From positions 9,301,525 through 9,365,524 of the forward strand of contig OZ024867.1 of NCBI GenBank assembly GCA_964017155.1: DNA of 64,000 bases, written 5' to 3'. Positions within the stretch are counted from its first letter, which is position 1, and every line of letters starts with the position of its first letter. This stretch comes from Oasisia sp. SBJ-2009 (Eukaryota > Annelida > Polychaeta > Sabellida > Siboglinidae). The notes under the pieces are model-generated. The model made no database searches. It worked only from the letters and a program-made list of their open reading frames with translations, and was not told the DNA's origin. Made by a program: the position numbers and the translations under genes. Positions 30,951 to 43,857 of this stretch are shown piece after piece.

Positions 30951-32864
30951 CCAGCTGATGTAGGATTGACACAGCTGATGGAGGATTGACACAGCTGATG
31001 GAGGATTGACACATCTGATGAATGATTGACACAGCTGATGGATGATTGACACGGCTGATGGAGGATTGACATAGCTGATGGAGGGTTGGCATAGCTGATG
31101 AAGGATTGACAGAGCTGATGGAGGATTGACATAGCTGATGAAGGATTGACACAGCTGTTGGAGGATTGACACAGCTGATGGAGGATTGACACAGCTGATG
31201 GAGGATTGACCAGCTGATGGAGAGATTGACACAGCTGTTGGAGGATTGACACAGCTCTTAGAGGATTGACACAGCTGTTGGAGGATTGACACAGCTGTTG
31301 GAAGATTGACACAGCTGATGGAGGATTGACACAGCTGTTGGAGGATTGACACAGCTCTTAGAGGATTGACACAGCTGTTGGAGGATTGACACAGCTGATG
31401 GAGGATTGACACAGCTGATGGAGAGATTGACACAGCTGTTGGAGGATTGACACAGCTCTTAGAGGATTGACACAGCTGTTGGAGGATTGACACAGCTGTT
31501 GGAGGATTGACACAGCTGATGGAGGATTGACACAGCTGTTGTAGGATTGACACAACTCTTAGATGATTGACACAGCTGTTGGAGGATTGACACAGCTGTT
31601 GGAGGATTGACACAGCTGATGGAGGATTGACACACCTGTTGGAGGATTGACACAGCTGTTGGAGGATTGACACAGCTGTTGGAGGATTGACACAGCTGTT
31701 GGAGGATGGACACACCTGTTGGAGGATTGACACAGCTGTTGGAGGATTGACAAAGCTATCAGAGGATTTACACAGCTATCAGAGGATTGACAGAGCTGAT
31801 GGAGGATTGACACAGCTGATAGAGGATTGACACAACTGATGGAGGATTGACCAGCTGATTGAAGATTGACACATCTGATGGGGGATTGACACAGCTGATG
31901 GAGGATTGACCAGCTGATTGAGGATTGACACATCTGATGGAGGATTGACATATCTGATGAAGGATTGACACAGCTGATGGAGGATTGACACAGTTGATGG
32001 AGGATTGACACAGCTGATGAAGGATTGACACAGCTGATGGAGGATTGACACAGCTGATGAAGGATTGACACAGCTGATGAAGGATTGACACAGCTGATGG
32101 AGGATTGACCAGCTGATTGAGGATTGACACATCTGATGGAGGATTGACAGATCTGATGAAGGATTGACACAGCTGATGGAGGATTGACACATCTGATGGA
32201 GGATTGACACAGCTGATGGAGGATTGACACAGCTGATGGAGGATTGACACATATGATGAAGGATTGACACAGCTGATGGAGGATTGACACAGCTGATGGA
32301 GGATTGACACAGCTGATTGAGAATTGACACAGCTGATAGGGGATTGACCAGCTGATGGAGGATTGACACAGCTGATGGAGGATTGACACAGCTGATGGAG
32401 GAATGACACATCTGATGAAGGATTGACAAAGCTGATGGAGGATTGACACAGCTGATGGAGGATTGACACAGCTGATGGAGGATTGACACAGCTGATGGAG
32501 GATTGACACAGCTGATGGAGGATTGACACAGCTGATGGAGGATTGACACAGCTGATGGAGGATTGACACAGCTGATGGAGGACTGACACAGCTGATGAAG
32601 GATTGACACAGCTGATGGAGGATTGACATAGCTGTTGGATGATTGACACAGCTGTTGGAGGATTGACACAGCTGTTGGAGGACTGACACAGCTGATGGAG
32701 GATTGACACAGTTGATGGAGGATTAACACAGCTGTTGGAGGATTGACACAGCTGTTGGAGGATTGACACAGTTGATGGAGGATTCACACAGCTGTTGGAG
32801 GTTTGACACAGCTGTTGGAGGTTTGACACAGCTGTTGGAGGATTGACACAGGTGCTGGAGGTCT
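30950..32864. repeat. 20-bp satellite array 2
   Basis: About 95 units of the CTGATGGAGGATTGACACAG type, the longest array. GATG and GTTG variants form blocks, and some units lack two bases (TTGACCAGCTG). On the plus strand every unit carries a TGA stop. The minus strand lacks stops in all frames, so long minus-strand frames (up to 376 codons) overlap there. Confidence 0.95.
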
Positions 32865-35800
32865 TGCAATTAGCTACAAAGCAAAGGTCAACGGAAACGC
32901 TGGAAATGCATAGAAGGATGCACTGAACGAAAAGTTCTATGTCTGGGACTATTCCTCAGACTACAGCTTACATTACTACGAACCTGCACTAGACTCATGC
33001 GTCGCGGCGATAATTTTCTGAACAAGTGTCGCTCTTGTCATGGGTGTACAGTCGACAACAAGTGCGACACTTGTGCACAGTGGACTGATAAAGTATGGGC
33101 TGGGATAGTGGAACGTTCCCAAGCCCGACTTAAACAGAAAACGCCACGTCATCTCCGAGACACAGGCGTCTGACAACCCGTCAACAACACTGATGCCTGC
33201 GCTGAGAGATGCGCACAGCCACAAGTGGGCTTGCCTACAGATATGTACCTTATCTAGCGACAGCTTACTATCATTTTATTGTGTATTGACAACTGTAGGC
33301 CCTATATGATTCACCAATGTTTTTATTACTGTCATTTTATGTGTGACTGAAGAAAAATTTCCGTTTTTAAATGGACAATAAAGGTTTTTGAATCTTTGAA
33401 TCTTGAATCTGAATCTTTCTTGGGTTCGTTCCGGTGCCATCCCCGAAGATCGTCCAGAACTATAACCATAAGTCCATGTTGGAAGAAATTGTTAACCTTC
33501 TCCGCAAACAGCAGGTATTACCAACCGTCGTAAATAGCGCAACTATTTAATCTATTAAATGAATGTCACTGTCAGTTTGTATTCATGTTTTGCCCACAAG
33601 ATGGCACCACGCTATAATTGATTTCCCACTGATACATGAATGGTGATCATGGACCAAAACCCAACAGGTTTTTGTGCAGGATCAAATTTTTCCGGTCCAA
33701 ATAACCCTGGTTGCTGTCAGTGCACATGCCCATGCGTATGCACACGCACACGCACACGCACACGCAAACCTTAGTTTGGGCAAAATTAACCTAAATTATT
33801 AGCATTCTGTACCACTTTGCCCATCATTTTTCTAGGGGAATGCTGCATATAATGCAATATTGTATGACTTAAGGTGTGTTCACACTGTTCAATCTGCTTT
33901 GAACGTTGAAAGCAGTTTGGTTGAAGAGACCAAACTGCCTAGTTTGAACACAGGATTGAACGCAAGCAGTGTCGAATTCAACGGTTGCTTTCGACGTTGA
34001 AAGGAATAGAACATGTTCTATCTTTTTTCAAGATTGTTTTCAACCAGCGTCTTTTTGAATTAAGTGAACCAATCAAAATCACGCAATTCCAAGGATTATT
34101 AACCCACAATAGCATTGCTGAAGTTAAGCGATGAGCACACAGCAGCATTTATAGAATGTTTCCACGGTTTTAACTGTTTGTGGAACATTTCACTCGAGTC
34201 ATATCACAAGAAAGAAGTAAAAAGAGCTGTTCTTTGATCCATTGCATTTTCGAATGGAAACGAACCATGAGAAGGAAATGACAGGTGAGTTACAAATGTG
34301 ACAGAGTCTGGTGAACTTACAGTTAACTCGTCTGAATTATTAGTGCCTTTTTGAAATGGTTTTACCACCTTTTTAATGTGTATATGTTTGTAAATAAATA
34401 CTCCCGCAATTATCGTGGTAATCAAAGTATTTTGAATTGCAAATTTATGTCGGTAACTATTTGTGTTGTTCCATGTTTATTTTCCCGATACAACGAACGT
34501 GAGCAACAGGCATATTAATTGGAATTCATCATGTGATCACAACCTGTGAACATATGAAACCGCTACGCATATCAATGTGGCTCCAGCGAAACCGTGTACA
34601 AAGCCAGAAGAAGTAATAAGCATTGAAGTTTATGCAGGGTGGGTTGCCGATCTGACCTGGATCAGCCGTCGCGACAGAGGAATGTCACATGGTTTTAGCT
34701 GTGTGTGCAAATCGCATTTCTGTGTTGCCGCGGGTGGAAAACATGACGCCTTTCGCCATGTTACAAGATCTCAGCACGGGGCTCTCAATCAAGCGGCCCA
34801 GAGAAACGACCGAGTGACATCGTTTTTTGTTAACCCGAAGGACCAGGAGATAACAAAGTGTGTCATTGTCACCGAGACTTTGTTCGCCAACGTGGTCGCT
34901 GAACACAACCTTTTCTTTCGGCTCGCGGATCACTTCATGAAAGTCGTGAAAAAGATGTTCCTCGATAGCGAAACGGGAAAAAAGATCTCCTGCAGGTGTC
35001 AAAAGACTACAGTGATCGTAAAGAGTGCTACCGGTCTCCGACAAATATTGTTGTGTTTAGTAACTTAAAAGCACTTGTCTTAAGTACAAATCAATATCTA
35101 GATATTATAGCACACAAAGAACCGGACAACAGAAACTTGAAAAATAAATGATGAATTCAGCTACATAAACATTTGCATCTAAATCTGAGATCAAAATTTG
35201 TATTTCTCGCCTTCTTGGCCACACCCAACCTGGACGTAAACAAACAATTAGGTTATGGACTGCACCATACTTAACGCTAATTACCTCGCAGGCGATCGAG
35301 ATCACATAGCAAACACCTACCCACGCATCTCACAGTAACGTAATATTGACAACGTACCCATCCCTTTTACTAACCAGGCTTTTACCAACGCTGAACTACA
35401 TGATCTAGAGTCGCCCTAGATCGCTACGACTGCGACCTCAAAGCCCGCCTTATCCTGCACAACTCAAGGTCATCCCTGCTCCCCCACACCGCTTGAACGC
35501 TCTCTTGTAGACACTTGAATCCTACATAAATGTTTTAGCCGCCTACTATAACTGGATTTTACATAGCTTAGCTTTTAACACATTTGTTTACCTTATTTAT
35601 TATATATATTTTTTCTCATCAGTGTCGTTACTTAAATTTTTAATTCACCTTCAATTTACTTCTGATTAATAATTAATTGTATTTACTTTTGCTTTTAAAA
35701 CAAATATAACTACCCAGGGGGTAGTTGTTTTCTACACTCATAATACAATTACATAATTATCTTTTTTTAATATGGACCGAAGTAAACGGAATATTAGCCA

Positions 35801-36120
35801 ACTAAACGTTAATATGCAGTCAATCTGTGCAAAGAAAATCAAATTTCAGCTCATGATAGAGGACACAAAACCTGACGTCATAGTTGCATGTGAAACAGGG
35901 CTGAAGCCTGCCGTCAGCTGCAGTGAATTCATACCATCCAGATATGACCCTCCTTTCAGGAAAGATCGGGCTGATGGCTATGGAGGGGTCATGACTGCTA
36001 TCAAGACTGGACTAACCGCGGAACAGTTAATGATACCGATGCCACGCGAGTTGGTTGCTGTAAAACTCAACACCTCAACCATTGCTCTCATTGCAATTGA
36101 TTCTCGTTTTTGCTGCAACA
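32865..36120. repeat. Macrosatellite unit 2 (~3.26 kb)
   Basis: Near-identical to unit 1. Differences include two extra CACACG steps in the microsatellite (~33745), a one-base insertion in the gag-like fragment (~33132) and a short deletion at about 34522. It carries the retroelement tail, the hAT N-terminal ORF and the truncated APE ORF in the same order. Confidence 0.92.
34577..35068 (+). pseudogene. hAT transposase N-terminal fragment (unit 2)
   Basis: Same 163-codon frame as in unit 1 with a handful of substitutions (for example S for N in WISRRDRG, and G for A in SETGKKISC). The CxxC...H zinc-finger residues are kept. It has no catalytic core. Confidence 0.7.
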
Positions 36121-36143
36121 ATGATGATGGAGGATTGACATAG
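35772..36143 (+). pseudogene. Truncated APE endonuclease ORF (unit 2)
   Basis: As in unit 1, but the conserved CETWL reads CETGL, a change in the first catalytic motif region. The frame again ends inside the 20-bp satellite. Confidence 0.75.
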
Positions 36144-37412
36144 CTGATGGAGGATTGACACAGCTGATGGAGGATTGACCAGCTGATGGAGGATTGACAC
36201 AGCTGATGGAGGATTGACACAGCTGATGGGGGATTGACATAGCTGATGGAGGATTGACACAGCTGATGGAGGATTGACACAGCTGATGGAGGATTGACAC
36301 AGCTGATGGAGGATTGACACAGCTGATGGAGGATTGACCAGCTGATGGAGGATTGACACAGCTTTTAGAGGATTGACAAAGCTGTTGGAGAATTGACACA
36401 GCTGTTGGAGGATTGACACAGCTGTTGGAGGATTGACACAGCTGTTGGAGGATTGACACAGCTCTTGGAGGATTGACACAGCTATTGGAGGATTGACACA
36501 GCTGTTGGAGGATTGACACAGCTGATGGAGGATTGACACAGCTGATGGAGGATTGACCAGCTGATGGAGGATTGACACAGCTGATGGAGGATTGACACAG
36601 CTGATGGAGGATTGACACAGCTGATGGAGGATTGACACAGCTGATGGAGGATTGACACAGCTGATGGAGGATTGACACAGCTGATGGAGGATTGACACAG
36701 CTGATGGAGGATTGACACAGCTGATGGAGGATTGACACAGCTGATGGAGGATTGACACAGCTGATGGAGGATTGACACAGCTGATGGAGGATTGACACAG
36801 CTTTTAGAGGATTGACAAAGCTGTTGGAGAATTGACACAGCTGTTGGAGGATTGACACAGCTGTTGGAGGATTGACACAGCTGTTGGAGGATTGACACAG
36901 CTCTTGGAGGATTGACACAGCTATTGGAGGATTGACACAGCTGTTGGAGGATTGACACAGCTGATGGAGGATTGACACAGCTGATGGAGGATTGACCAGC
37001 TGATGGAGGATTGACACAGCTGATGGAGGATTGACACAGCTGATGGAGGATTGACACAGCTGATGGAGGATTGACACAGCTGATGGAGGATTGACACAGC
37101 TGATGGAGGATTGACACAGCTGATGGAGGATTGACACAGCTGATGGAGGATTGACACAGCTGATGGAGGATTGACACAGCTGATGGAGGATTGACACAGC
37201 TGATGGAGGATTGACACAGCTGATGGAGGATTGACACAGCTGATGGAGGATTGACACAGCTGATGGAGGATTGACACAGCTGATGGAGGATTGACACAGC
37301 TGTTGGAGGATTGACACAGCTGTTGGAGGATTGACACAGCTGTTGGAGGATTGACACAGCTATTGGAGGATTGACACAGCTGTTGGAGGATTGACACAGG
37401 TGTTGGAGGTCT
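36121..37412. repeat. 20-bp satellite array 3 with internal ~440-bp block duplication
   Basis: About 64 units. A block marked by CTTTTAGAGGATTGACAAAG occurs at about 36362 and again at about 36802, 440 bp (22 units) apart, with matching flanking variants. This shows a recent block duplication within the array. A minus-strand frame of 409 codons crosses it but consists only of the 20-residue cycle. Confidence 0.93.
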
Positions 37413-37490
37413 TGCAATTAGCTACAATGCAAAGGTCAACGGAAACGCTGGAAATGCATAGAAGGATGCTCTGACGGAAAAGTTCAACGA

Positions 37491-37856
37491 TTGGAACAAT
37501 TCGTCAGACTACAGCTTACACTACTACAAACCTGCACTAGACTCATGCGTTGCGGCGATAATCATCTGAACAAGTGTCGCTCTTGTCATGGGTGTACAGT
37601 CGACAACAAGTGCGACACTTGTGCACAGTGGACTGATAAAGTATGGGCTGGGATAGTGGAACGTTCCCAAGCCCGACTTAACAGAAAACGCCACGTCGTC
37701 TCCGAGAAACAGGCGTCTGACAACCCGTCAACAACACTGATGCCTGCGCTGAGAGATGCGCACAGCCACAAGTGGGCTTGCCTACAGATATGTACCTTAT
37801 CTAGCGACAGCTTACTATCATTTTATTGTGTATTGACAACTGTAGGCCCTATATGA
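37491..37856 (+). pseudogene. Cys-rich gag-like fragment (intact only in unit 3)
   Basis: A 121-codon frame with KCRSCHGCTVDNKCDTCAQW, then TDKVWAGIVERSQARLNRKR. The CxxC...CxxC...W pattern followed by a basic stretch resembles zinc-binding modules in gag-like proteins of tyrosine-recombinase (DIRS-type) retrotransposons as I remember them. The last ~30 codons come from the inserted retroelement tail. Units 1, 2 and 4 carry a stop, a frameshift and divergence respectively, so it is unlikely to be functional. Confidence 0.4.
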
Positions 37857-39115
37857 TTCACCAATGTTTTTATTACTGTCATTTTATGTGTGACTGAAGA
37901 ACAATTTCCGTTTTTAAATGGACAATAAAGGTTTTTGAATCTTTGAATCTTGAATCTGAATCTTTCTTGGGTTCGTTCCAGTGCCATCCCTGGATATCGT
38001 CCAGAACCATAACCATAAGTCCATGTTGGAAGAAATTGTTAACCTTCTCCGCAAACAGCAGGTATTACCAACCGTCGTAAATAGCGCGACTATTTAATCT
38101 AGTAAATGAATGTCACTGTCAGTTTGTATTAATGTTTTGCCCACAAGATGGCACCACGCTATAATTGATTTCCCACTGATACATGAATGGTGATCATGGA
38201 CCAAAACCCAACAGGTTTTTGTGCAGGATCACATTTTTCCGGTCCAAATAATCCTGGTTGTTGTCAGTGCACATGCCCATGCGTATGCACACGCACACGC
38301 AAACCTTAGTTTGGGCAAAATTAACCTAAATTATTAGCATTCTGTACCACTTTGCCCATCATTTTTCTAGGGGAATGCTGCATATAATGCAATATTGTAT
38401 GACTTAAGGTGTGTTCACACTGTTCAATCTGCTTTGAACGTTGAAAGCAGTTTGGTTGAAGAGACCAAACTGCCTAGTTTGAACACAGGATTGAACGCAA
38501 GCAGTGTCGAATTCAACGGTTGCTTTCGACGTTGAAAGGAATAGAACATGTTCTATCTTTTTTCAAGATTGTTTTCAACCAGCGTCTTTTTGAATTAAGT
38601 GAACCAATCAAAATCACGCAATTCCAAGGATTATTAACCCACAATAGCATTGCTGAAGTTAAGCGATGAGCACACAGCAGCATTTATAGAATGTGTCCAC
38701 GGTTTTAACTGTTTGTGGAACATTTCACTCGAGTCATATCACAAGAAAGAAGTAAAAAGAGCTGTTCTTTGATCCATTGCATTTTCGAATGGAAACGAAC
38801 CATAAGAAGGAAATGACAGGTGAGTTACAAATGTGACAGAGTCTGGTGAACTTACAGTTAACTCGTCTGAATTATTAGTGCCTTTTTGAAATGGTTTTAC
38901 CACCTTTTTAATGTGTCTATGTTTGTAAATAAATACTCCGGTAATTCACGTGGTAATCAAAGTATTTTGAATTGCAAATTTATGTCGGTAACTATTTGTG
39001 TTGTTCCATGTTTATTTTTATGATACAATGAAAGTGAGCAACATGCATATTAATTGGATGGAATTCATCATGTGATCACAACCTGCGAACATATGAAACC
39101 ACTACGCATATCAAT

Positions 39116-39607
39116 GTGGCTCCAGTGAAGCCGTGTACAAAGCCAGAAGAAGAAATAAGCATTGAAGTTTATGCAGGGTGGGTTTCCGATCTGACCTGGA
39201 TCAGCCGTAGCGACAGAGGAGTGTCACATGCTTTTAGCTGTGTATGCAATTCGTATTTCAGTGTTGCCGCGGATGGAAAACATGACGCCTTTCGCCATGT
39301 TACAAGATCTCAGCACGGGGCTCTCAATCAAGCGGCCCAGAGAAACGACTGAGTGACATCGTTTTTTGTTAACCCGAAGGACCAGGAGATAACAAAGTGT
39401 GTCATTGTCACCGAGACTTTGTTCGCCAACGTGGTCGCTGAACACAACCTTTTCTTTCGGCTCGCGGATCACTTCATGAAAGTCGTGAAAAAGATGTTCC
39501 TCGATAGCGAAACGGGAAAAAAGATCTCCTGCAGGTGTCAAAAGACTACAGTGATCGTAAAGAGTGCTACCGGTCTCCGACAAATATTGTTGTGTTTAGT
39601 AACTTAA
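39116..39607 (+). pseudogene. hAT transposase N-terminal fragment (unit 3), stop-interrupted
   Basis: Same fragment as in units 1 and 2, but CGA has become TGA at 39350-39352, splitting the frame into 78 and 84 codons. Other changes include NSYFSVAADGKHD in the finger. Confidence 0.72.
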
Positions 39608-40311
39608 AAGCACTTGTCTTAAGTACAAATCAATATCTAGATAGTATAGCACACAAAGAACCGGACAACAGAAACTTGAAAAATATATGATGAATTCAGC
39701 TACATAAACATTTGCATCTAAATCTGAGATCAAAATTTGTATTTCTCGCCTTCTTGGCCACGCCCAACCTGGACGTAAACAAACAATTAGGTTATCGACT
39801 GCACCATACTTAACGCTAATTACCTCGCAGGCGATCGAGATCACATAGCAAACACCTACCCACGCATCTCACAGTAACGTAATATTGACAACGTACCCAT
39901 CCCTTTTACTAACCAGGCTTTTACCAACGCTGAACTACATGATCTAGAGTCGCCCTAGATCGCTACGACTGCGACCTCAAAGCCCGTCTTATCCTGCACA
40001 ACTCAGTGTCATCCCTGCACCCCCACACCGCTTGAACGCTCTCTTATAGACACTCGAATCCTACATAAATGTCTTAGCCGCCTGCTATAACTGGATTTTA
40101 CATAGCTTAGCTTTTAACACATTTGTTTACCTTATTTATTATATATATTTTTTCTCATCAGTGTCGTTACTTAAATTTTTAATTCACCTTCAATTTACTT
40201 CTGATTAATAATTAATTGTATTTACTTTTGCTTTTAAAACAAATATAACTACCCAGGGGGGTAGTTGTTTTCTACACTCATAATACAATTACATAATTAT
40301 CTTTTTTTAAT

Positions 40312-40689
40312 ATGGACCGAAGTAAACGGAATATTAGCCAACTAAACGTTAATATGCAGTCAATCTGTGCAAAGAAAATCAAATTTCAGCTCATGATAGA
40401 GGACACAAAACCTGACGTCATAGTTGCATGTGAAACATGGCTGAAGCCTGCCGTCAGCTGCAGTGAATTCATACCATCCACATATGACCCTCCTTTCAGG
40501 AAAGATCGGGCTGATGGCTATGGAGGGGTCATGACTGCTATCAAGACTGGACTAACCGCGGAACAGTTAATGATACCGATGCCACGCGAGTTGGTTGCTG
40601 TAAAACTCAACACCTCAACCATTGCTCTCATTGTAATTGGTATTGATTCTCGTTTTTGCTGCAACAATGATGATGGAGGATTGACATAG
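40312..40689 (+). pseudogene. Truncated APE endonuclease ORF (unit 3)
   Basis: Keeps CETWL and GYGGVMTAIKTGL. It enters the 20-bp array after CCNND and ends at 40689. Confidence 0.75.
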
Positions 40690-41858
40690 CTGATGGAGGA
40701 TTGACACAGCTGATGGAGGATTGACACAGCTGATGGAGGATTGACACAGCTGATGGAGGATTGACACAGCTGATGGAGGATTGACACAGCTGATGGAGGA
40801 TTGACACAGCTGATGGAGGATTGACACAGCTGATGGAGGATTGACATAGCTGATGGAGGATTGACATAGCTGATGGAGGATTGACACAGCTGATGGAGGA
40901 TTGACACAGCTGATGGAGGATTGACACAGCTGATGGAGGATTGACATAGCTGATGGAGGATTGACATAGCTGATGGAGGATTGACACAGCTGATGGAGGA
41001 TTGACACAGCTGATGGAGGATTGACACAGCTGATGGAGGATTGACACAGCTGATGGAGGATTGACACAGCTGATAGAGGATTGACACATCTGATGGGGAT
41101 TGACATAGCTGATGGAGGATTGACCAGCTGATTGAGGATTGACACAGCTGATGAAGGATTGACAAAGCTGATGGAGGATTGACACAGCTGATGGAGGATT
41201 GACACAGCTGATGGAGGACTGACACAGCTGATGGAGGATTGACACAGCTGATGGAGGGTTGATACAGCTGATGAAGGATTGACACAACTGATGAAGGATT
41301 GACACAGCTGATGGAGGATTGACACAGCTTTTAGAGGATTGACAAAGCTGTTGGAGAATTGACACAGCTGTTGGAGGATTGACACAGCTGTTGGAGGATT
41401 GACACAGCTGTTGGAGGATTGACACAGCTCTTAGAGGATTGACAAAGCTGTTGGAGGATTGACACAGCTATTGGAGGATTAACACAGCTGTTGGAGGATT
41501 GACACAGCTGTTGGAGGATTGACACAGCTGTTGGAGGATTGACACAGCTGTTGGAGGATTGACACAGCTGTTGGAGGATTGACACAGCTGATGGAGGATT
41601 GACACAGCTGTTGGAGGATTGACACAGCTGTTGCAGGATTGACACACCTGTTGGAGGATTGACACAGCTGATGGAGGATTGGCACAGCTGTTGGAGGATT
41701 GACACAGCTGTTGGAGGATTGACACAGCTGATGGAGGATTGACACATCTGTTGGAGGATTGAGACAGCTGTTGGAGGATTGCCACAGCTGTTGGAGGATT
41801 GACACAGCTGTTGGAGGATTGACACAGCTGTTGGAGGATTGACACAGCTGTTGGAAGT
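40671..41858. repeat. 20-bp satellite array 4
   Basis: About 59 units. The left two thirds are mainly the GATGGAGG variant and the right third the GTTGGAGG variant, the same polarity as in the other arrays. The right edge again leads into GTCTTGCAATTAGCTACAA. Confidence 0.95.
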
Positions 41859-42905
41859 CTTGCAATTAGCTACAAAGCAAAGATCAAAGGAAACGTTCCA
41901 AATGCATAGAAGGATGCTCTGACGGAAAAGTTCTACGATTGGGACAATTCCTCAGACTACAGCTTACACTACTATGGACCTGCACTATACCCGTGCGCGG
42001 CGGCGATAATCATCCAAAAAAGTGTTGCTCTTGTCATGTTGTACAGTCAACAACAACTGCGACACCTGTTCACAGTGGACTGATAAAGTATGGGCTGGCA
42101 TAGTGGAACGTTCCCAAGCCCGTCTTAACAGAAAACGACACCGTCTGAGAGACGCAGGCGTCTGACAACCCATCAACAACGCTGAAGTCCGCGCTGAGAG
42201 ATGTGCACAGTCACAAGTGAGCTCACCTACAGACATGTGCCATATCTAGCGACAGCTTTCTTGGGTTCGTTCCAGTGCCATCCCCTGATATAGTCCAGGA
42301 CCGTAACCGTGAGTCCATGTTGGAAGAAACTGTTAACCTTCTCCGCGAACAGCAGGTATTATTCTTAAATAGCGTGACTATTAAAACTATTAAATTAATG
42401 TCACTGTCAGTTTATATGAATGTTTTGCTCACAAGATGGCACCACCATAGAATTGATTTCCCACTGATACATGAATGGTGATCATGGACCAAAACCCACC
42501 AGGTTTTTGTGCAGGATCAAACTGTTTGCGGTCCAAATAATCCTCGATGATTTCAGTTTACATGCCCATGTGTATGCACAAGCACACGCAAACAAGCTTG
42601 GGCAAAATTAACATAAATTATTAGCATTTTCTACCGCCCATAATTTTTCTAGGGGATTGCTGCACATAATGCAATATTGTGTGACATAAGGTGCATTCAC
42701 ACTGTTCAATCTGGGTCAATGTTGAAAGCATTTGGTTGAAGAGACCAAATTGCCTAGCGTGAACACGGGATTGAAAGCAAGCAGCGTCTAATTTGACAGT
42801 TGCTTTCGACGTTGAAAGGAATACAACATGTTATATCTTTTTTCAAGATTGTTTTCAACCAGCCTCTTTTAGAATTAAGTGGACCAATCAAAATCACGCA
42901 GTTCC
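41859..42905. repeat. Macrosatellite unit 4, partial and diverged
   Basis: Begins with the same GTCTTGCAATTAGCTACAA edge and follows the unit order up to the GAACC/GTTGAAAG block, but with many more differences than units 1-3. It lacks the retroelement tail (empty site at 42253). It stops matching at about 42905, before the hAT ORF. It is probably the ancestral or boundary unit. Confidence 0.85.
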
Positions 42906-43587
42906 AATGATTATGAAGTTACGCAATGAGCATCAAATTTGGCACACTGTTTTGGATATTGGCAAGTAAACATGAGGACATACAGTTTGCAACATTGAGG
43001 ATGTAATGTTAATGTGCAATATTCCAGTGAATCACTGTTTGTGATTTGTTGATTCATTCTGAATTTTCTTTGTAGTGAAAGTTTGAACAATAAAAGTATT
43101 AATATACTATTAGTATTATGTTTCTTCATTTCTAGATGTTAGAGGTATTTCATTTCAGAATGCAGTGAAGCTTCCAAATATTCTGTTTACTAGGAAGCAA
43201 GTTTTTAATTCAGAAGCTCCCAGTTTATTTAGATATAAATAATAAAATAAATCTGATTTAAGTTAAAAAATACGCTTTAAATAATAAATCCCCTTTTTTA
43301 TTAATAAAAAAATCCCCTTTTTTATTAATTAAAATATCCCAATTTTTAAAAACCCTGACCACTGGGATATAAAATTTCACTAAAATGTGAAACAAGTATT
43401 TAGCTAGTGACACCAACAGATTTTCTTTTTAAATTGTACTTATTGGTGGGCAATCATATGTGAAAAAAAGAAAACGTAACAACTTGATAAGCTTGACAAA
43501 TACTGCAAATGCAGCAAGTAAAACCAAATGTCACACGTAATGATCAATACTGGATTTCAGTAAAGGTTTTGATGTTTTTTAACCTAG
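42906..43587. other. AT-rich DNA, no gene recognised
   Basis: AATAAT and CCCCTTTTTTATTAAT words repeat at 43285-43330. Nothing coding is supported. Confidence 0.4.
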
Positions 43588-43689
43588 GATTACCCTCGAA
43601 GAATTCGACCCATGCTGGACAACCTACTGCAATGAAGCAAAAGAAACGAAAGTTACGAAAGAAACATGAAGACCAGATGCAATACTCAG
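43588..43689 (+). CDS. Candidate host exon with basic cluster
   Basis: A 102-bp stretch between a pyrimidine-rich acceptor (TTTTTTAACCTAG) and a donor (CTCAG|GTAATG). The open frame encodes LPSKNSTHAGQPTAMKQKKR, then KLRKKHEDQMQYS. The KKRKLRKK cluster looks like a nuclear localisation signal. No family is recognised and no partner exon was found, so it could be chance. Confidence 0.3.
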
Positions 43690-43857
43690 GTAATGTTAGC
43701 CAGGCTAAGCCAGCAGTTGGTTCTATAAGTGATGGCTTTTTTTTACATCCAACTTACCCTTGGTGTTTAATTGGCTCATTCTGAAGGCCCCAAAACTGGT
43801 ATTTTTTTAAATAAAAACTAAACAATTGTAGCTATTGTCACATAGCCTTAATAATGA

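Larger units (their letters stand above)
37412..40670. repeat. Macrosatellite unit 3 (~3.26 kb)
   Basis: Same order as units 1 and 2. It has the intact gag-like ORF (37491-37856), the retroelement tail, a hAT N-terminal frame broken by a TGA at 39350-39352, and the truncated APE ORF (40312-40689). Confidence 0.92.

Noticed and set aside
27325..41858. CRISPR array
   Set aside because: The 20-bp repeats are directly adjacent with no unique spacers, and the genome is eukaryotic.
30888..41865. Many long minus-strand frames (up to 409 codons) in the 20-bp arrays, considered as a repetitive secreted or structural protein
   Set aside because: All three frames are equally open, units vary freely including 2-bp deletions, and there is no signal peptide or gene context.
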